Made by a program: the position numbers and the translations under genes. A stretch of 64,000 nt of DNA from Bordetella genomosp. 9 (GTDB lineage: Bacteria; Pseudomonadota; Gammaproteobacteria; Burkholderiales; Burkholderiaceae_B). The stretch is taken from NCBI RefSeq assembly GCF_002119725.1, contig NZ_CP021109.1:2480001-2544000 (forward strand), given 5' to 3'. Every line of letters starts with the position of its first letter. The stretch's first letter is position 1. The notes under the pieces were generated by a model. That model had not been told where the DNA came from, did no database searches, and saw only the letters and a list, made by a program, of their open reading frames with translations. Positions 54,963 through 64,000 of the stretch are shown one piece after another.

Positions 54963-55939
54963 GGATGGAATGGCGTAAAGGCAGCGGCAGCTCCGCATCG
55001 CGACGCAGGCGCTATGGCTCGGGCACCATGCTGCCCTTGGTGATCGTGGCGATGGCCGTGATCACGACCCTCATCGAGCCGAAGTTCGCCTCGCTCGACA
55101 ACCTCCTGAACCTGGCCCGGCAGATGATGCCCCTGCTTATCGTGGCGGTGGGCCAGGCCTTCGCCATCATCAGCGGCGGGCTGGATCTTTCGCTGGCGGC
55201 GGTCATGTCGCTGGCCGGCGTGGCCGGCGTTTTGACCATGACGCAGTACGGCCCGGCCGCCGGCATCGCCGTCATGCTGCTGACCGGCCTGTCCATCGGC
55301 GCCGTGTCAGGCTCCATCATCGCGTGGTTCCGCGTCAGCCCGCTGGTCGTTACGCTCGGCATGCTATCGGTGGCGCAGGCCCTGGCGCTGATTCTTTCCG
55401 GCGGCGTGCCGATCTACGGCATCGATGCCGGCTACGCCGACGTGGTGGGCTTCGGCGATTGGCTCGGCATCCCGACGACGGTATGGATAGGCGTGGGCTG
55501 CGCCGCGGCGGCCGGCTTCATCCTGCGACACACGGTTTTCGGGCGGCACGTATACGCCATCGGCTCCAGCCTGTCGGCCGCTTCGAAGTCGGGCGTGAAT
55601 GTCGGGCGCAATACCGTGCTGGTCTACGCCGCCAGCGGACTGTGCGCGGCCATCGCCAGCGTGGTGCTGACCGCCTGGGTCGGCTCGGCGCAGCCCATCG
55701 CCGCACCCAACCTGACGCTGGAATCGCTGGCCGCCGTGGTGCTGGGCGGCGTCGCTCTGACGGGCGGCGCCGGCGGCATCCGCCAGGTCGCCTATGGCGT
55801 CATCGTTCTGAGCATGCTGTCGAACGTCATGAACATGATCGGCGTGTCCGCCTATTACCAGACCCTGGTCATCGGCGTCGTGATCATTCTTGCCGTCATC
55901 CTGGACCGCCTCCGTTCCCGCGCGGGCGCGCCGGTGTAG
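54950..55939 (+). CDS. Sugar-type ABC transporter permease (RbsC family)
   Basis: A 329-residue permease with about nine hydrophobic helices (LIVAVGQAFAIISGGLDLSLAA; AAVVLGGVALTGGAGG), the BPD_transp_2 family signature. It overlaps the ATPase end by 13 bases. I start it at 54950 with AAGGTGGAAC upstream; a GTG at 54941 is possible. Last gene of the operon. Confidence 0.92.
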   Translation: MQPMRMEWRKGSGSSASRRRRYGSGTMLPLVIVAMAVITTLIEPKFASLDNLLNLARQMMPLLIVAVGQAFAIISGGLDLSLAAVMSLAGVAGVLTMTQYGPAAGIAVMLLTGLSIGAVSGSIIAWFRVSPLVVTLGMLSVAQALALILSGGVPIYGIDAGYADVVGFGDWLGIPTTVWIGVGCAAAAGFILRHTVFGRHVYAIGSSLSAASKSGVNVGRNTVLVYAASGLCAAIASVVLTAWVGSAQPIAAPNLTLESLAAVVLGGVALTGGAGGIRQVAYGVIVLSMLSNVMNMIGVSAYYQTLVIGVVIILAVILDRLRSRAGAPV

Positions 55940-56110
55940 CGCCGCACGGGCCGGCCCCTGCGCCGCCGCCCGTGGGCACGCGTTTTGCTATGCGCCCTCA
56001 CCTGGGTCCGTCCGCCTGCGCGCGCGGGCCCATTACAAACGACTCCGGCCGTCGCCCTCCGCTCAGGCAGCGTCAGGCAAGGCAGCCGGGCGTACAAAGG
56101 GCACGAGCAA

Positions 56111-58402
56111 ATGGCGAAAGAACACACCGGCAAGGGGCCGCACACCAATCCGGCTGGCGGTTGGGGATCGGCTCGCGCCGTCGGGTCGATCCTGGTCAAG
56201 GAACACCGGCTCCTGCATGGAAGCCGGGTACTGACCCACCAGAACAAGCCCGACGGCTATATGTGCGTCAGCTGTTCCTGGGCCAAACCCGCGAATCCGC
56301 ATCCCTTCGAATTCTGCGAAAACGGCGCCAAGGCGACAGCCTGGGATATCACCACGAAGCGCGCGCCGCCCGGTTTTTTCGCGGAGCACACCTGTACAGA
56401 GCTGGAGTCCTGGTCCGATCACGAGCTGGAAGCGGTCGGCCGGCTGACCGCTCCCATGCGGTGGGATCCGCAGACGGACAAGTATGTGGAAATCCCGTGG
56501 CAGCAGGCCTTCGATGAAATCGGCGCCCTGTTGCGCGGCCGCGATCCGGATGCCGCCGTGTTCTATACCTCGGGCCGGGCATCGCTGGAAACCTCGTACA
56601 TGTTCGCTTTGCTGGCGCGCATGTACGGCACCAACAACCTGCCGGACAGCTCCAACATGTGCCACGAAAGCACATCGGTCGGATTGCCCAAGGCCATCGG
56701 CGTGCCGGTCGGGACGGTGACGCTGGAAGACTTCGAGCATACCGATTGCATGCTGTTCTTCGGCCACAACACGGGCACGAACGCGCCCCGCATGCTGCAC
56801 CAGCTGCAGGAAGCCCGCAAGCGCGGCGTTCCGATCATCACCTTCAATCCCTTGCGCGAACCGGGGCTGGTCAGCTTCACCAACCCGCAGTCGCCGGTGG
56901 AGATGCTGACGGGCAAGGAAACGCGGATCAGCACGCAGTACCTGCAACTGCGCCTGGGCGGCGACACCGCGGCGCTGGCGGGCCTGTGCAAATGGCTGAT
57001 CGAGGCGGACGACGCGGCGCGGGCCAGCGGCGGCTCCCCCATCCTCGACCATGCCTTCATCGCCGAACACACGCACGGTTTCGAAGCTTTTGCCGATGCG
57101 ATGCGCAAAACGGACTGGCAGGAAATCGAGCGCGAATCCGGTCTGACGCGCGCCGACCTGAGCCAGGCGGCCGCCACCTATGCCGGCGCGCGGGCCGCCA
57201 TGCTGCTGTATGGCATGGGCCTGACGCAGCACCGCAACGGCGTGCAGAGCGTGCAGATGGTGACCAATCTGCTGCTGCTGCGGGGCAATATCGGCAAACC
57301 GGGCGCCGGCGTCTGCCCCATCCGCGGACACTCGAACGTGCAGGGCCAACGCACCGTCGGCATCACCGAAAACCCCGACAAGGTTCCCGCGGACAAACTG
57401 CGCGAGCTCTACCACTTCGAGCCGCCCGCCAAAAAGGGCATGAATACCGTGGAGGCCTGCGAGGCCATTCTGGAAGGCAGGGTGTCCGCCTTCATTGCGC
57501 TGGGCGGCAATTTCGCACGGGCAACGCCGGATCATTACCGGATGGAGCCCGCCTGGCGCAACCTGGACCTGACGGTGAACGTGGCCACGCGCCTGAATCG
57601 CAGCCATCTGCTGCATGGCAGGCATGCCTATCTGCTGCCCTGCCTGAGCCGGATCGAGATCGACCGCCAGGCCACCGGCGAGCAGGCGGTGTCGATGGAA
57701 GACAGCACCGGCTGCTTCCACGGCTCGCGCGGCATACAGGAGCCGGCCAGCGGCACGCTGCTGTCGGAACCGGCCATCGTGGCGGGTATCGCCAAAGCCA
57801 CGCTACCGCCGAATCCGCACGTCGATTGGGACCGCTGGGTGGGCGACTACTCGCTGATCCGCGATGCCATCGAGGCCACCTATCCGAAGATATTCAAGGA
57901 TTTCAACCGCCGCATGTGGAACCCCGGCGGCTTCCACCGGCCCCTGGGCGCGTGCGAAAGGAAATGGGAAACCGAAACGGGGAAGGCGAATTTCATCGTG
58001 CCGGAAACGCTGGACGACGATCCGGATATGCCCGAGACCGGCGCAGACGTCATCCGCCTGATGACCACCCGCGGCGACAACCAGTTCAATACCACGGTGT
58101 ATGCGCTGGACGACCGCTTCCGGGGCGTCTACGGCACGCGCAAGGTCATCATGCTCAACCCCGACGACATGGCGCGGCTGGGCCTGCGCGAGAACGACGT
58201 GGTGGTCGCCAGCACCGTGGCGCACGACGGCTTCAGGCGCGAAGTGGGCGGGCTGACGGTGCGGCCCTACAACATCCCGGCGGGCTGCGCGTGGGGCTAC
58301 TACCCGGAATGCAACCCCCTGATCCCGCTTTGGCACCACGCCAAGGAGAGCAAGGTGCCGGCCGCCAAGTCGATCCCCATTACGCTGCGCAAGGAAGCGT
58401 GA
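56111..58402 (+). CDS. FdhF/YdeP-family molybdopterin oxidoreductase
   Basis: A 763-residue molybdenum bis-MGD enzyme of the YdeP/TIGR01701 group (oxidoreductase alpha subunit, formate-dehydrogenase-like). YMCVSCSWAKPANPHPFEFCENG keeps a Cys-rich segment that may hold an iron-sulfur cluster. SNMCHESTSVGL is at the usual metal-ligand position with a Cys. The reaction is unknown in this family. It overlaps the oxidase subunit II gene (GTGA), so it is translationally linked to a terminal oxidase; an 171-bp gap precedes it. The start at 56111 is the first ATG before the conserved N-terminus; a longer start at 55985 adds 42 unlike residues. Confidence 0.88.
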   Translation: MAKEHTGKGPHTNPAGGWGSARAVGSILVKEHRLLHGSRVLTHQNKPDGYMCVSCSWAKPANPHPFEFCENGAKATAWDITTKRAPPGFFAEHTCTELESWSDHELEAVGRLTAPMRWDPQTDKYVEIPWQQAFDEIGALLRGRDPDAAVFYTSGRASLETSYMFALLARMYGTNNLPDSSNMCHESTSVGLPKAIGVPVGTVTLEDFEHTDCMLFFGHNTGTNAPRMLHQLQEARKRGVPIITFNPLREPGLVSFTNPQSPVEMLTGKETRISTQYLQLRLGGDTAALAGLCKWLIEADDAARASGGSPILDHAFIAEHTHGFEAFADAMRKTDWQEIERESGLTRADLSQAAATYAGARAAMLLYGMGLTQHRNGVQSVQMVTNLLLLRGNIGKPGAGVCPIRGHSNVQGQRTVGITENPDKVPADKLRELYHFEPPAKKGMNTVEACEAILEGRVSAFIALGGNFARATPDHYRMEPAWRNLDLTVNVATRLNRSHLLHGRHAYLLPCLSRIEIDRQATGEQAVSMEDSTGCFHGSRGIQEPASGTLLSEPAIVAGIAKATLPPNPHVDWDRWVGDYSLIRDAIEATYPKIFKDFNRRMWNPGGFHRPLGACERKWETETGKANFIVPETLDDDPDMPETGADVIRLMTTRGDNQFNTTVYALDDRFRGVYGTRKVIMLNPDDMARLGLRENDVVVASTVAHDGFRREVGGLTVRPYNIPAGCAWGYYPECNPLIPLWHHAKESKVPAAKSIPITLRKEA

Positions 58403-59451
58403 CGAAACCCATGGGCGGCCGCGCGCGAGGATGGCTGTTGTGGATGTGGAGCGGCGCGGCCGCGGCCGCGCCGCAACAGGACGCGCTGCGGCCCGCGGGC
58501 ATCCAGGCCGAACGGATACTGTCGCTGTGGCACCTGACCCTGACCGTCTGCACGGCGGTGTTCGTAGCCGTGCTGGCGGCGCTGATCGTCGCCATCTGGC
58601 GAGGCTCGCGCGGCGGCGAGACGCATCCGCGCAATAGCAAGGACAGCGGCGTGGACCTTGCCGCCGCCTCGCGCGCCGACCGCCGCTCGCGCCGCATGGT
58701 GGCGGCAGCAACGTGGGTATCCGTGGTCCTGCTCTGCGGGCTCGTGACGGCCGATTTCCTCACCGACCGGGCTTTGTCGCGTCTGCCCATGGACAAGCCC
58801 TTGCGGGTGGAGATGGTCGGCCACCAATGGTGGTGGGAAACCCGCTACGAGGCAGAGGACGGACGCCCGGCATTCGTCACGGCGAACCAGCTGCAGGTGC
58901 CGGTGGGCCGGCCCGTGCGCGTCACGCTGAAGACATCCGATGTCATCCACACCTTCTGGGTGCCCAATCTGCACGGCAAGCGCGACATGATCCCGGGCCG
59001 GGACGCCGCCATCATGCTGCGGGCCGACGAACCGGGCGAATACCGCGGCCAGTGCGCCGAATTCTGCGGCGCCGAACATGCCTTGATGGCGTTTTCCCTG
59101 CGCGCCACGTCCTCGGAGGACTACGCCGCGTGGGCCGACCGCGAAAGCCGGGATGCCGGCACGCCGCGGGATGCCGAGCTGCGGCGCGGGCTGGGCGTAT
59201 TCCTGGGCAATGCCTGCGCGCAATGCCACACGATACGCGGCACGTCGGCCAGTGGAACGCTGGGTCCGGACCTGACTCATCTGGCCAGCCGCCCGCTGAT
59301 CGCCGCCGGCACCGTCGCCAACACCCCTGAAAACCTGGCGCGCTGGATCGCCGAGCCGGGCGCGATGAAACCCGCCACCAACATGCCCGCCACGCGCCTG
59401 CAGGACGAAGACCTGCAGGCCCTGGTGCGCTATCTGGGATCGCTGCAATGA
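58399..59451 (+). CDS. ctaC: Cytochrome c oxidase subunit II with fused cytochrome c (caa3 type)
   Basis: A 350-residue protein with two membrane helices and a periplasmic domain. The CuA site is GQCAEFCGAEHALM with the His of SDVIHTFWVP; after it a cytochrome c domain with CAQCH and Met in TNMPATRL. This is the caa3-type arrangement, in which electrons come from cytochrome c via a fused heme domain. The start may be the GTG at 58399, overlapping the previous stop, or the ATG at 58411. Confidence 0.92.
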   Translation: MTKPMGGRARGWLLWMWSGAAAAAPQQDALRPAGIQAERILSLWHLTLTVCTAVFVAVLAALIVAIWRGSRGGETHPRNSKDSGVDLAAASRADRRSRRMVAAATWVSVVLLCGLVTADFLTDRALSRLPMDKPLRVEMVGHQWWWETRYEAEDGRPAFVTANQLQVPVGRPVRVTLKTSDVIHTFWVPNLHGKRDMIPGRDAAIMLRADEPGEYRGQCAEFCGAEHALMAFSLRATSSEDYAAWADRESRDAGTPRDAELRRGLGVFLGNACAQCHTIRGTSASGTLGPDLTHLASRPLIAAGTVANTPENLARWIAEPGAMKPATNMPATRLQDEDLQALVRYLGSLQ

Positions 59452-61376
59452 CCGCCACCCCCACCGCCCGGCCGCTGGACGGCCCCGACGCCGCGCCAGC
59501 GGTGCGCGCGGCTTTGGCCGATACCTGGCGTGATCCGTCCGGCTGGCGCGGCTGGCTGTGCGCCGTCAACCACAAGACCATCGCACGCCGCTTCATGCTG
59601 GCGACCTTTGCATTCTTCCTGCTGGGCGGCCTGCTGGCGCTGGCCATGCGGATGCAGCTGATCCGGCCGGACAACCGCCTGGTCAGCCCCACCCTGTACA
59701 ACCAGCTGTTCACGATGCATGGCACGACGATGATGTTCCTGTTCGCCGTGCCGGTCATGCAGGCGATCGCGGGCTACCTGGTGCCCTTGATGATCGGCGC
59801 GCGCAGCGTCGCGTTCCCGCGCCTGAACGCCTACGCGTACTGGGTTTTCGTGTTCGGCGGGCTGTTCCTGTTCGGCGGATTCTTCGCGGGCGCGGGGCCG
59901 GACGCGGGCTGGTTCGCCTACGTGCCGCTGTCCGGTCCCGACTATGCGCCCGGCAAGGGCGTGGATATCTGGGCCCAGATGATCACCTTCACCGAACTGG
60001 CGGCGCTGCTCGAAGCCATCGTGCTGATCACCACGATCTTCAAGCTGCGCGCGCCCGGCATGACGCTGAACCGCATGCCGCTGTTCGTGTGGGCCACGCT
60101 GGTCACGCAGTTCATGGTGCTCTTTGCCATGCCGTCGGTGATGTTCGGCAGCACGGCGCTGATCCTGGACCGCCTGGTGGGCACGCATTTCTACAACCCA
60201 GCGCGCGGCGGCGATGTGCTGCTCTGGCAGCACCTGTTCTGGTTCTTCGGGCATCCCGAGGTCTACCTGATCTTCATCCCGCCGCTGGGGTTCATCTCCA
60301 CCATTGTCGCGACCTTCGCGCGCCGGCCCGTGTTCGGCTATCCCGCGATGGTGTTGGCCTTGATCGCCACCGCGTTCCTTGCATTCGGGCTGTGGGCGCA
60401 TCACATGTACGCCACCAGCATGCCGGAGCTGGGCAAGCGGTTCTTCACCGCCTCCAGCCTTTCCATCGCGATTCCATCGGGCGTCCAGATTTTCTGCTGG
60501 CTCGTGACGCTGGCGACCGGGCGGCTTCAGTGGAAGACTCCGCTGTACTTCGTGCTGGCCTTCTTTTTCATTCTGGTGCTGGGGGGCATGACCGGCATCA
60601 TGCTGGGTTCGGTATCGCTGGATATGCAGGTCCACGACACCTACTTCGTGGTCGCGCATCTGCACTACGTGCTGTTCGGCGGCGCGGTGTTTCCCCTGTT
60701 CGGCGCGTTCTACTACTGGTTCCCCAAGTTCACCGGCCGGCTCCTGAACGAAACGCTGGGCCGCTGGCACTTCTGGCTGTTCTTCATCGGCTTCAACCTG
60801 ACGTTCTTTCCCATGCATCTGCTGGGGCTGCAAGGCATGCCGCGGCGCGTCTGGACCTATCCGGAAGACATGGGCTGGCACGGGATGAACCTGGGCGCCA
60901 CCATCGGCGCCTGGATGCTGGCCGCCGGGGTCGCGGTTTTCATCGTCAACGTGCTGCGCTGCCGCCGCCACGGCGTCGCGGCGGGGCCCGACCCGTGGGC
61001 CGCCGGCACGCTGGAATGGCGAGCGGACAGCCCGCCCGCGCCGCACAACTTCGATGCCGTGCCGGTGGTGGATAGCCGTGAGCCGCTTTGGACGGGCGGA
61101 CCGAAGGGGGACGTGGCCGGCCTGGCCGCCGATGCGCGCGAAGTCCTGGTGACCACGGCCGTCGACGCCCGGCCCGACCTGCGCGTGCTGTTCCCCTCGC
61201 CCTCGATCTGGCCTTTCCTGAGCGCCGTGCTGACGTCCATTCTGTTCGTCGGCTCCGTTTTCACGCCGTGGGCGGTGGTGTGGCTGTCCGCGCCGGTGGC
61301 CATCGCAATGATCTTCTGGTTCTGGCCACGCCGCTCGGCCACGGCGCAGGCCCTGCGGCTGGAGCGCACGCGATGA
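59448..61376 (+). CDS. ctaD: Cytochrome c oxidase subunit I
   Basis: A 642-residue heme-copper oxidase subunit with 12 core helices. HGTTMMF, HPEVYLIF, HHMYATSM and VAHLHYVL contain the His ligands of heme a, CuB and heme a3. The C-terminal extension of about 110 residues with two extra hydrophobic segments (PSIWPFLSAVLTSILFVG) is typical of the caa3 branch. It overlaps subunit II by 4 bases and subunit III by 4 bases. Confidence 0.94.
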   Translation: MTATPTARPLDGPDAAPAVRAALADTWRDPSGWRGWLCAVNHKTIARRFMLATFAFFLLGGLLALAMRMQLIRPDNRLVSPTLYNQLFTMHGTTMMFLFAVPVMQAIAGYLVPLMIGARSVAFPRLNAYAYWVFVFGGLFLFGGFFAGAGPDAGWFAYVPLSGPDYAPGKGVDIWAQMITFTELAALLEAIVLITTIFKLRAPGMTLNRMPLFVWATLVTQFMVLFAMPSVMFGSTALILDRLVGTHFYNPARGGDVLLWQHLFWFFGHPEVYLIFIPPLGFISTIVATFARRPVFGYPAMVLALIATAFLAFGLWAHHMYATSMPELGKRFFTASSLSIAIPSGVQIFCWLVTLATGRLQWKTPLYFVLAFFFILVLGGMTGIMLGSVSLDMQVHDTYFVVAHLHYVLFGGAVFPLFGAFYYWFPKFTGRLLNETLGRWHFWLFFIGFNLTFFPMHLLGLQGMPRRVWTYPEDMGWHGMNLGATIGAWMLAAGVAVFIVNVLRCRRHGVAAGPDPWAAGTLEWRADSPPAPHNFDAVPVVDSREPLWTGGPKGDVAGLAADAREVLVTTAVDARPDLRVLFPSPSIWPFLSAVLTSILFVGSVFTPWAVVWLSAPVAIAMIFWFWPRRSATAQALRLERTR

Positions 61377-62014
61377 CGACGCCGTCCGGCCACGGGGCGG
61401 GCGACGCACCGGCGAACGACCGCGGCGCGGTGATCGACGTGTCCGGCCTGCCCACCTTCGGCTTCAGTCACCGCAGCCTGATGTGGTGGGGCACGCTGGG
61501 CCTGATGCTGATCGAAGGCACCGTGTTCGCCATCGGCGTCATGACGTATTTCTATCTGCGCGCCCTGGCGCCTGCGTGGCCGATCAGTGCGGCCCCCCCA
61601 GCCCTGCTCTGGGGGACGGCGAACACCGTCATCCTGCTGCTGAGCCTTTGGCCGAACCACCTGGCCAAGCGCGCCGCCGAACGGCTGGACCGCAAGCGGG
61701 CCGCCTTGTGGGTGTGGGTCTGCCTGCTGCTGGCGGCAGTCTTCCTGGTGCTGCGGGCGCTGGAGTTCACCACGCTCAACATCCTGTGGAACGAGAACGC
61801 CTACGGCGCCGTGGTGTGGTTCCTGCTGGGCCTGCACACCACGCATCTGATCACCGACACGGTGGACACGGCGGTGCTCGGCGTGCTGCTGCTGACGGGC
61901 CCCTTCGACGGCCGGCGGCACGTCGACGTCAGCGAGAACGCGATGTACTGGTACTTCGTCGTGTTCAGCTGGATACCGATCTACGCCGTCATCTACCTGG
62001 CGCCCCGCTTCTAG
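61373..62014 (+). CDS. ctaE: Cytochrome c oxidase subunit III
   Basis: A 213-residue subunit III with five to six helices (LGLMLIEGTVFAIGVMTYFYL, FLLGLHTTHLITDTV, YWYFVVFSWIPIYAVIYL). The start at 61373 overlaps the subunit I stop (ATGA). It completes the terminal oxidase. Confidence 0.9.
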   Translation: MTTPSGHGAGDAPANDRGAVIDVSGLPTFGFSHRSLMWWGTLGLMLIEGTVFAIGVMTYFYLRALAPAWPISAAPPALLWGTANTVILLLSLWPNHLAKRAAERLDRKRAALWVWVCLLLAAVFLVLRALEFTTLNILWNENAYGAVVWFLLGLHTTHLITDTVDTAVLGVLLLTGPFDGRRHVDVSENAMYWYFVVFSWIPIYAVIYLAPRF

Positions 62015-62033
62015 GCTACGAAGACAACACAGC

Positions 62034-64000
62034 ATGACAGGCATGACCGGAACGGAAACCGCAATGGCACGACCCCCGCTGGCGCGCAGGGCGCGGTGGC
62101 GCGCCGTCATGGCCGGCGCCTGGGCATGCGCGCCCGTCGCGGCGAACGCGCACGTCGCCTCGCCTGACGCATCGGGCTTGCCGGACCTGGGGCTGACGCC
62201 GGAACCCTGGGTCGTCGCGCCCATGCTGCTCAGCCTGGCGCTGTACCTGACCGGCTACCGGCGCCTGCAGGCAAGACGGACGGCAGGCGATTTGGAGGCG
62301 CGCCGCGGCCGGTTCCGGCAATTGATGGCGTTCCTGTGCGGCTGGGCGGCGCTGGCGATTGCGCTGCTGTCCCCGCTCGACACGCTGGGCAACGTGCTTT
62401 TCTCCGCCCACATGGTGCAACACGAAATGCTGATGATCGTGGCAGCGCCGCTGCTGGTCATGAGCCGCCCCCTGGCCGTGTGGCTGTGGGCGTTCCCGCA
62501 CGCCTGGCGCCGGCCCGTCGCGCATGCGTGGCGCTGGGCGCCGCTGCTGCGCCTGTGGCATGTGCTCACCGGCGCGATCGCCGCATGGATGCTGCACGCC
62601 GCCGCGCTGTGGCTGTGGCACGTCCCGCGCTTCTTCCAGGCCGCCCTGGCGGATCCGGCGCTGCACGCCTGGCAGCACTTCAGTTTCCTGGCGACGGCGC
62701 TGCTGTTCTGGTGGCCGATCTTCGGCACGCCGCGCCGCGGCGCCCCGGGCGCCTACGCGATGCTGTCGCTGTTCACCACCATGGTCCATACCGGCGCCCT
62801 GGGCGCGCTGCTGACGCTGGCGCCCGGGCTCTGGTATCCCGCCTACCTGGAGCCGGCGTCGGCGCTGGGCATCGACGCCTTGCGCGACCAGCAGCTGGGA
62901 GGACTGGTGATGTGGGTGCCCGGCGGCGCGGCCTACCTGATCGGAGGGCTGTTCGTCGCCTGGCGCTGGCTGTCGCGGCCCGCGCTGCCGGCGGCACACC
63001 CGCTGGCGCCGGCGCTGGCCATCGGCGCTGTGCTGGCGCTATGTCTGCCGCATGGCGACGCGAAAGCGGAGGCATCGCGCGCCAGCCCGGACGCGCAGGC
63101 GGCCTCGGATGCGACGCCTGCCGGCGGCAAGCAGCGCGCCGATGTTGCGCGGCCCGCCGATGCGCCGCCCGCCGAGGCCGGCTCCTTGATTGCCCGAGGC
63201 GCCTATGTCGCGGCCGCGGCCGATTGCTACGGGTGCCACACGAACCCCAAGGGCGGCGCCCCCTACGCCGGCGGCCGCGAGCTGTGGTCGCCATTCGGCA
63301 CCATTGTCACGACCAACATCACGCCGGACCGCGACCACGGCATCGGCGCGTACGGCTACGACGATTTCGCCCGCGCCCTGCGCGAAGGGGTGGCCCGCGG
63401 CAAACCGCTCTACCCGGCCATGCCCTACACCGGCTTCGCGAAGATGAGCGAAGAGGACATGCGCGCCCTCTATGCCTACATGATGCAGGGCGTAAAACCC
63501 GTCGCCATATCGCCGCCGCCGACGAAAGTGCCCTTCCCCTTCAACCAGCGCTGGATGCTGCGGCTGTGGCAGGCGGCGTTCGTGCCGGACCGGGTCTACC
63601 AGCCCCGGCCCGACCGGGACGCCCAGTGGAACCGGGGCGCCTATCTTGTGCAGGCCCTGGGCCATTGCGGCGCCTGTCACACGCCGCGCGGCCCAGCCTT
63701 CCAGGAACGCGGCGACGACGAATCCTCGCGTCACTTCCTGACCGGCGGCGTGAACGACCATTGGTTCGCGCCCAACCTGAACAGCGGCATGGGGTCGGGT
63801 CTGGGCCGGGTCAGCGTGGACGAACTGGTTTCCTTCATGAAGACCGGCCACGCCAACGGCAACATGGCCTTCGGCAGCATGGTGGAAACCATCGAGACCA
63901 GTCTGCAGCATTTGAACGAAGACGATTTGCGCGCCATCGCGGTATACCTGAAGAGCCTGCCGCCGAACGCGGATTCCGGACGCTTCCATCCGGACCGGCA
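62034..64000 (+). CDS. CtaG-like oxidase assembly protein fused to multiheme cytochrome c (3' end outside window)
   Basis: One continuous open frame runs from 62034 to the end of the window, at least 655 codons. The first ~330 residues are a CtaG/caa3-assembly membrane domain with about seven helices (HMVQHEMLMIVAAPLLV). A Pro/Ala linker follows, then a cytochrome c with CYGCH at residues 398-402 and CGACH at 545-549. The second part closely follows the triheme cytochrome subunits of alcohol and gluconate dehydrogenases (GGRELWSPFGTIVTTNITPD, LYPAMPYTGF), so a third heme probably lies beyond the window. Such a fusion is unusual. Confidence 0.82.
   Translation, partial: MTGMTGTETAMARPPLARRARWRAVMAGAWACAPVAANAHVASPDASGLPDLGLTPEPWVVAPMLLSLALYLTGYRRLQARRTAGDLEARRGRFRQLMAFLCGWAALAIALLSPLDTLGNVLFSAHMVQHEMLMIVAAPLLVMSRPLAVWLWAFPHAWRRPVAHAWRWAPLLRLWHVLTGAIAAWMLHAAALWLWHVPRFFQAALADPALHAWQHFSFLATALLFWWPIFGTPRRGAPGAYAMLSLFTTMVHTGALGALLTLAPGLWYPAYLEPASALGIDALRDQQLGGLVMWVPGGAAYLIGGLFVAWRWLSRPALPAAHPLAPALAIGAVLALCLPHGDAKAEASRASPDAQAASDATPAGGKQRADVARPADAPPAEAGSLIARGAYVAAAADCYGCHTNPKGGAPYAGGRELWSPFGTIVTTNITPDRDHGIGAYGYDDFARALREGVARGKPLYPAMPYTGFAKMSEEDMRALYAYMMQGVKPVAISPPPTKVPFPFNQRWMLRLWQAAFVPDRVYQPRPDRDAQWNRGAYLVQALGHCGACHTPRGPAFQERGDDESSRHFLTGGVNDHWFAPNLNSGMGSGLGRVSVDELVSFMKTGHANGNMAFGSMVETIETSLQHLNEDDLRAIAVYLKSLPPNADSGRFHPDR

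Noticed and set aside
59430..61409. 659-residue minus-strand ORF antisense to oxidase subunit I
   Set aside because: No recognisable domain, and subunit I is unmistakable on the plus strand.
1..64000. CRISPR arrays, tRNA or rRNA genes, insertion sequences, prophage
   Set aside because: None seen; the only tandem repeat is the three-copy 80-bp element without spacers.

Overview
The window reads as chromosome of a high-GC betaproteobacterium of the order Burkholderiales, most like the Bordetella/Achromobacter/Alcaligenes group (Alcaligenaceae). This is inferred from gene content, codon bias and the style of the catabolic loci; no rRNA or tRNA gene is present to fix it. Genes are dense and mostly in short operons. 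I see no insertion sequence, prophage, CRISPR array or tRNA.

Region by region. 1-2.7 kb: the end of a LysR regulator, a metallophosphoesterase and an MFS carrier. 2.9-8.9 kb: a complete red/far-red light-sensing module: bacteriophytochrome kinase, a small CheY-like regulator, a REC-PAS-kinase-REC-REC hybrid kinase and, convergent, a heme oxygenase that makes the biliverdin chromophore. 8.9-13.3 kb: small enzymes, an orphan winged-helix protein, an uncharacterised protein with a PD-(D/E)XK-like motif, and a DNA photolyase gene broken by a one-base frameshift. 13.3-19.6 kb: a TetR regulator divergent from a tripartite drug efflux operon (EmrA-like, EmrB-like, NodT-family outer-membrane factor), followed by a DUF1615 lipoprotein. 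19.6-26.1 kb: MATE and DMT exporters, a secreted argininosuccinate-lyase-like protein, a triple 80-bp tandem repeat, and a divergent oxidoreductase pair.

26.1-45.8 kb is the centrepiece: an apparently complete picolinic acid (pyridine-2-carboxylate) degradation locus. A long minus-strand operon carries a TRAP binding protein, a three-gene molybdenum hydroxylase (6-hydroxylation), an ABC importer and the TRAP membrane subunits. Divergent from it, a four-gene Rieske system (ferredoxin, reductase, alpha, beta) would 3-hydroxylate 6-hydroxypicolinate. Convergent with that, picC-G-E-D-F decarboxylates 3,6-dihydroxypicolinate to 2,5-dihydroxypyridine, opens the ring and takes it through N-formylmaleamate, maleamate and maleate to fumarate. 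The MarR regulator picR heads this arm. Copies of a palindrome, TCAG-N4-CTGA or close to it, lie in front of all three operons and of picR, so one repressor probably controls the whole locus. The molybdenum hydroxylase small subunit is fused to a CoxG-like domain, which suggests membrane attachment and electron delivery to quinone.

45.8-56 kb: an M20 peptidase, an orphan ribbon-helix-helix protein, an ornithine-cyclodeaminase-family enzyme, and a GntR regulator divergent from an operon (Rid-family protein, alpha/beta hydrolase, amidohydrolase, sugar-type ABC importer) for an unknown substrate. Two mirror-image operator-like sites flank the divergent promoter. 56.1-64 kb: a YdeP/FdhF-like molybdoenzyme translationally coupled to a caa3-type cytochrome c oxidase (subunits II, I, III), then a CtaG-like assembly protein fused to a multiheme cytochrome c that runs off the window end.
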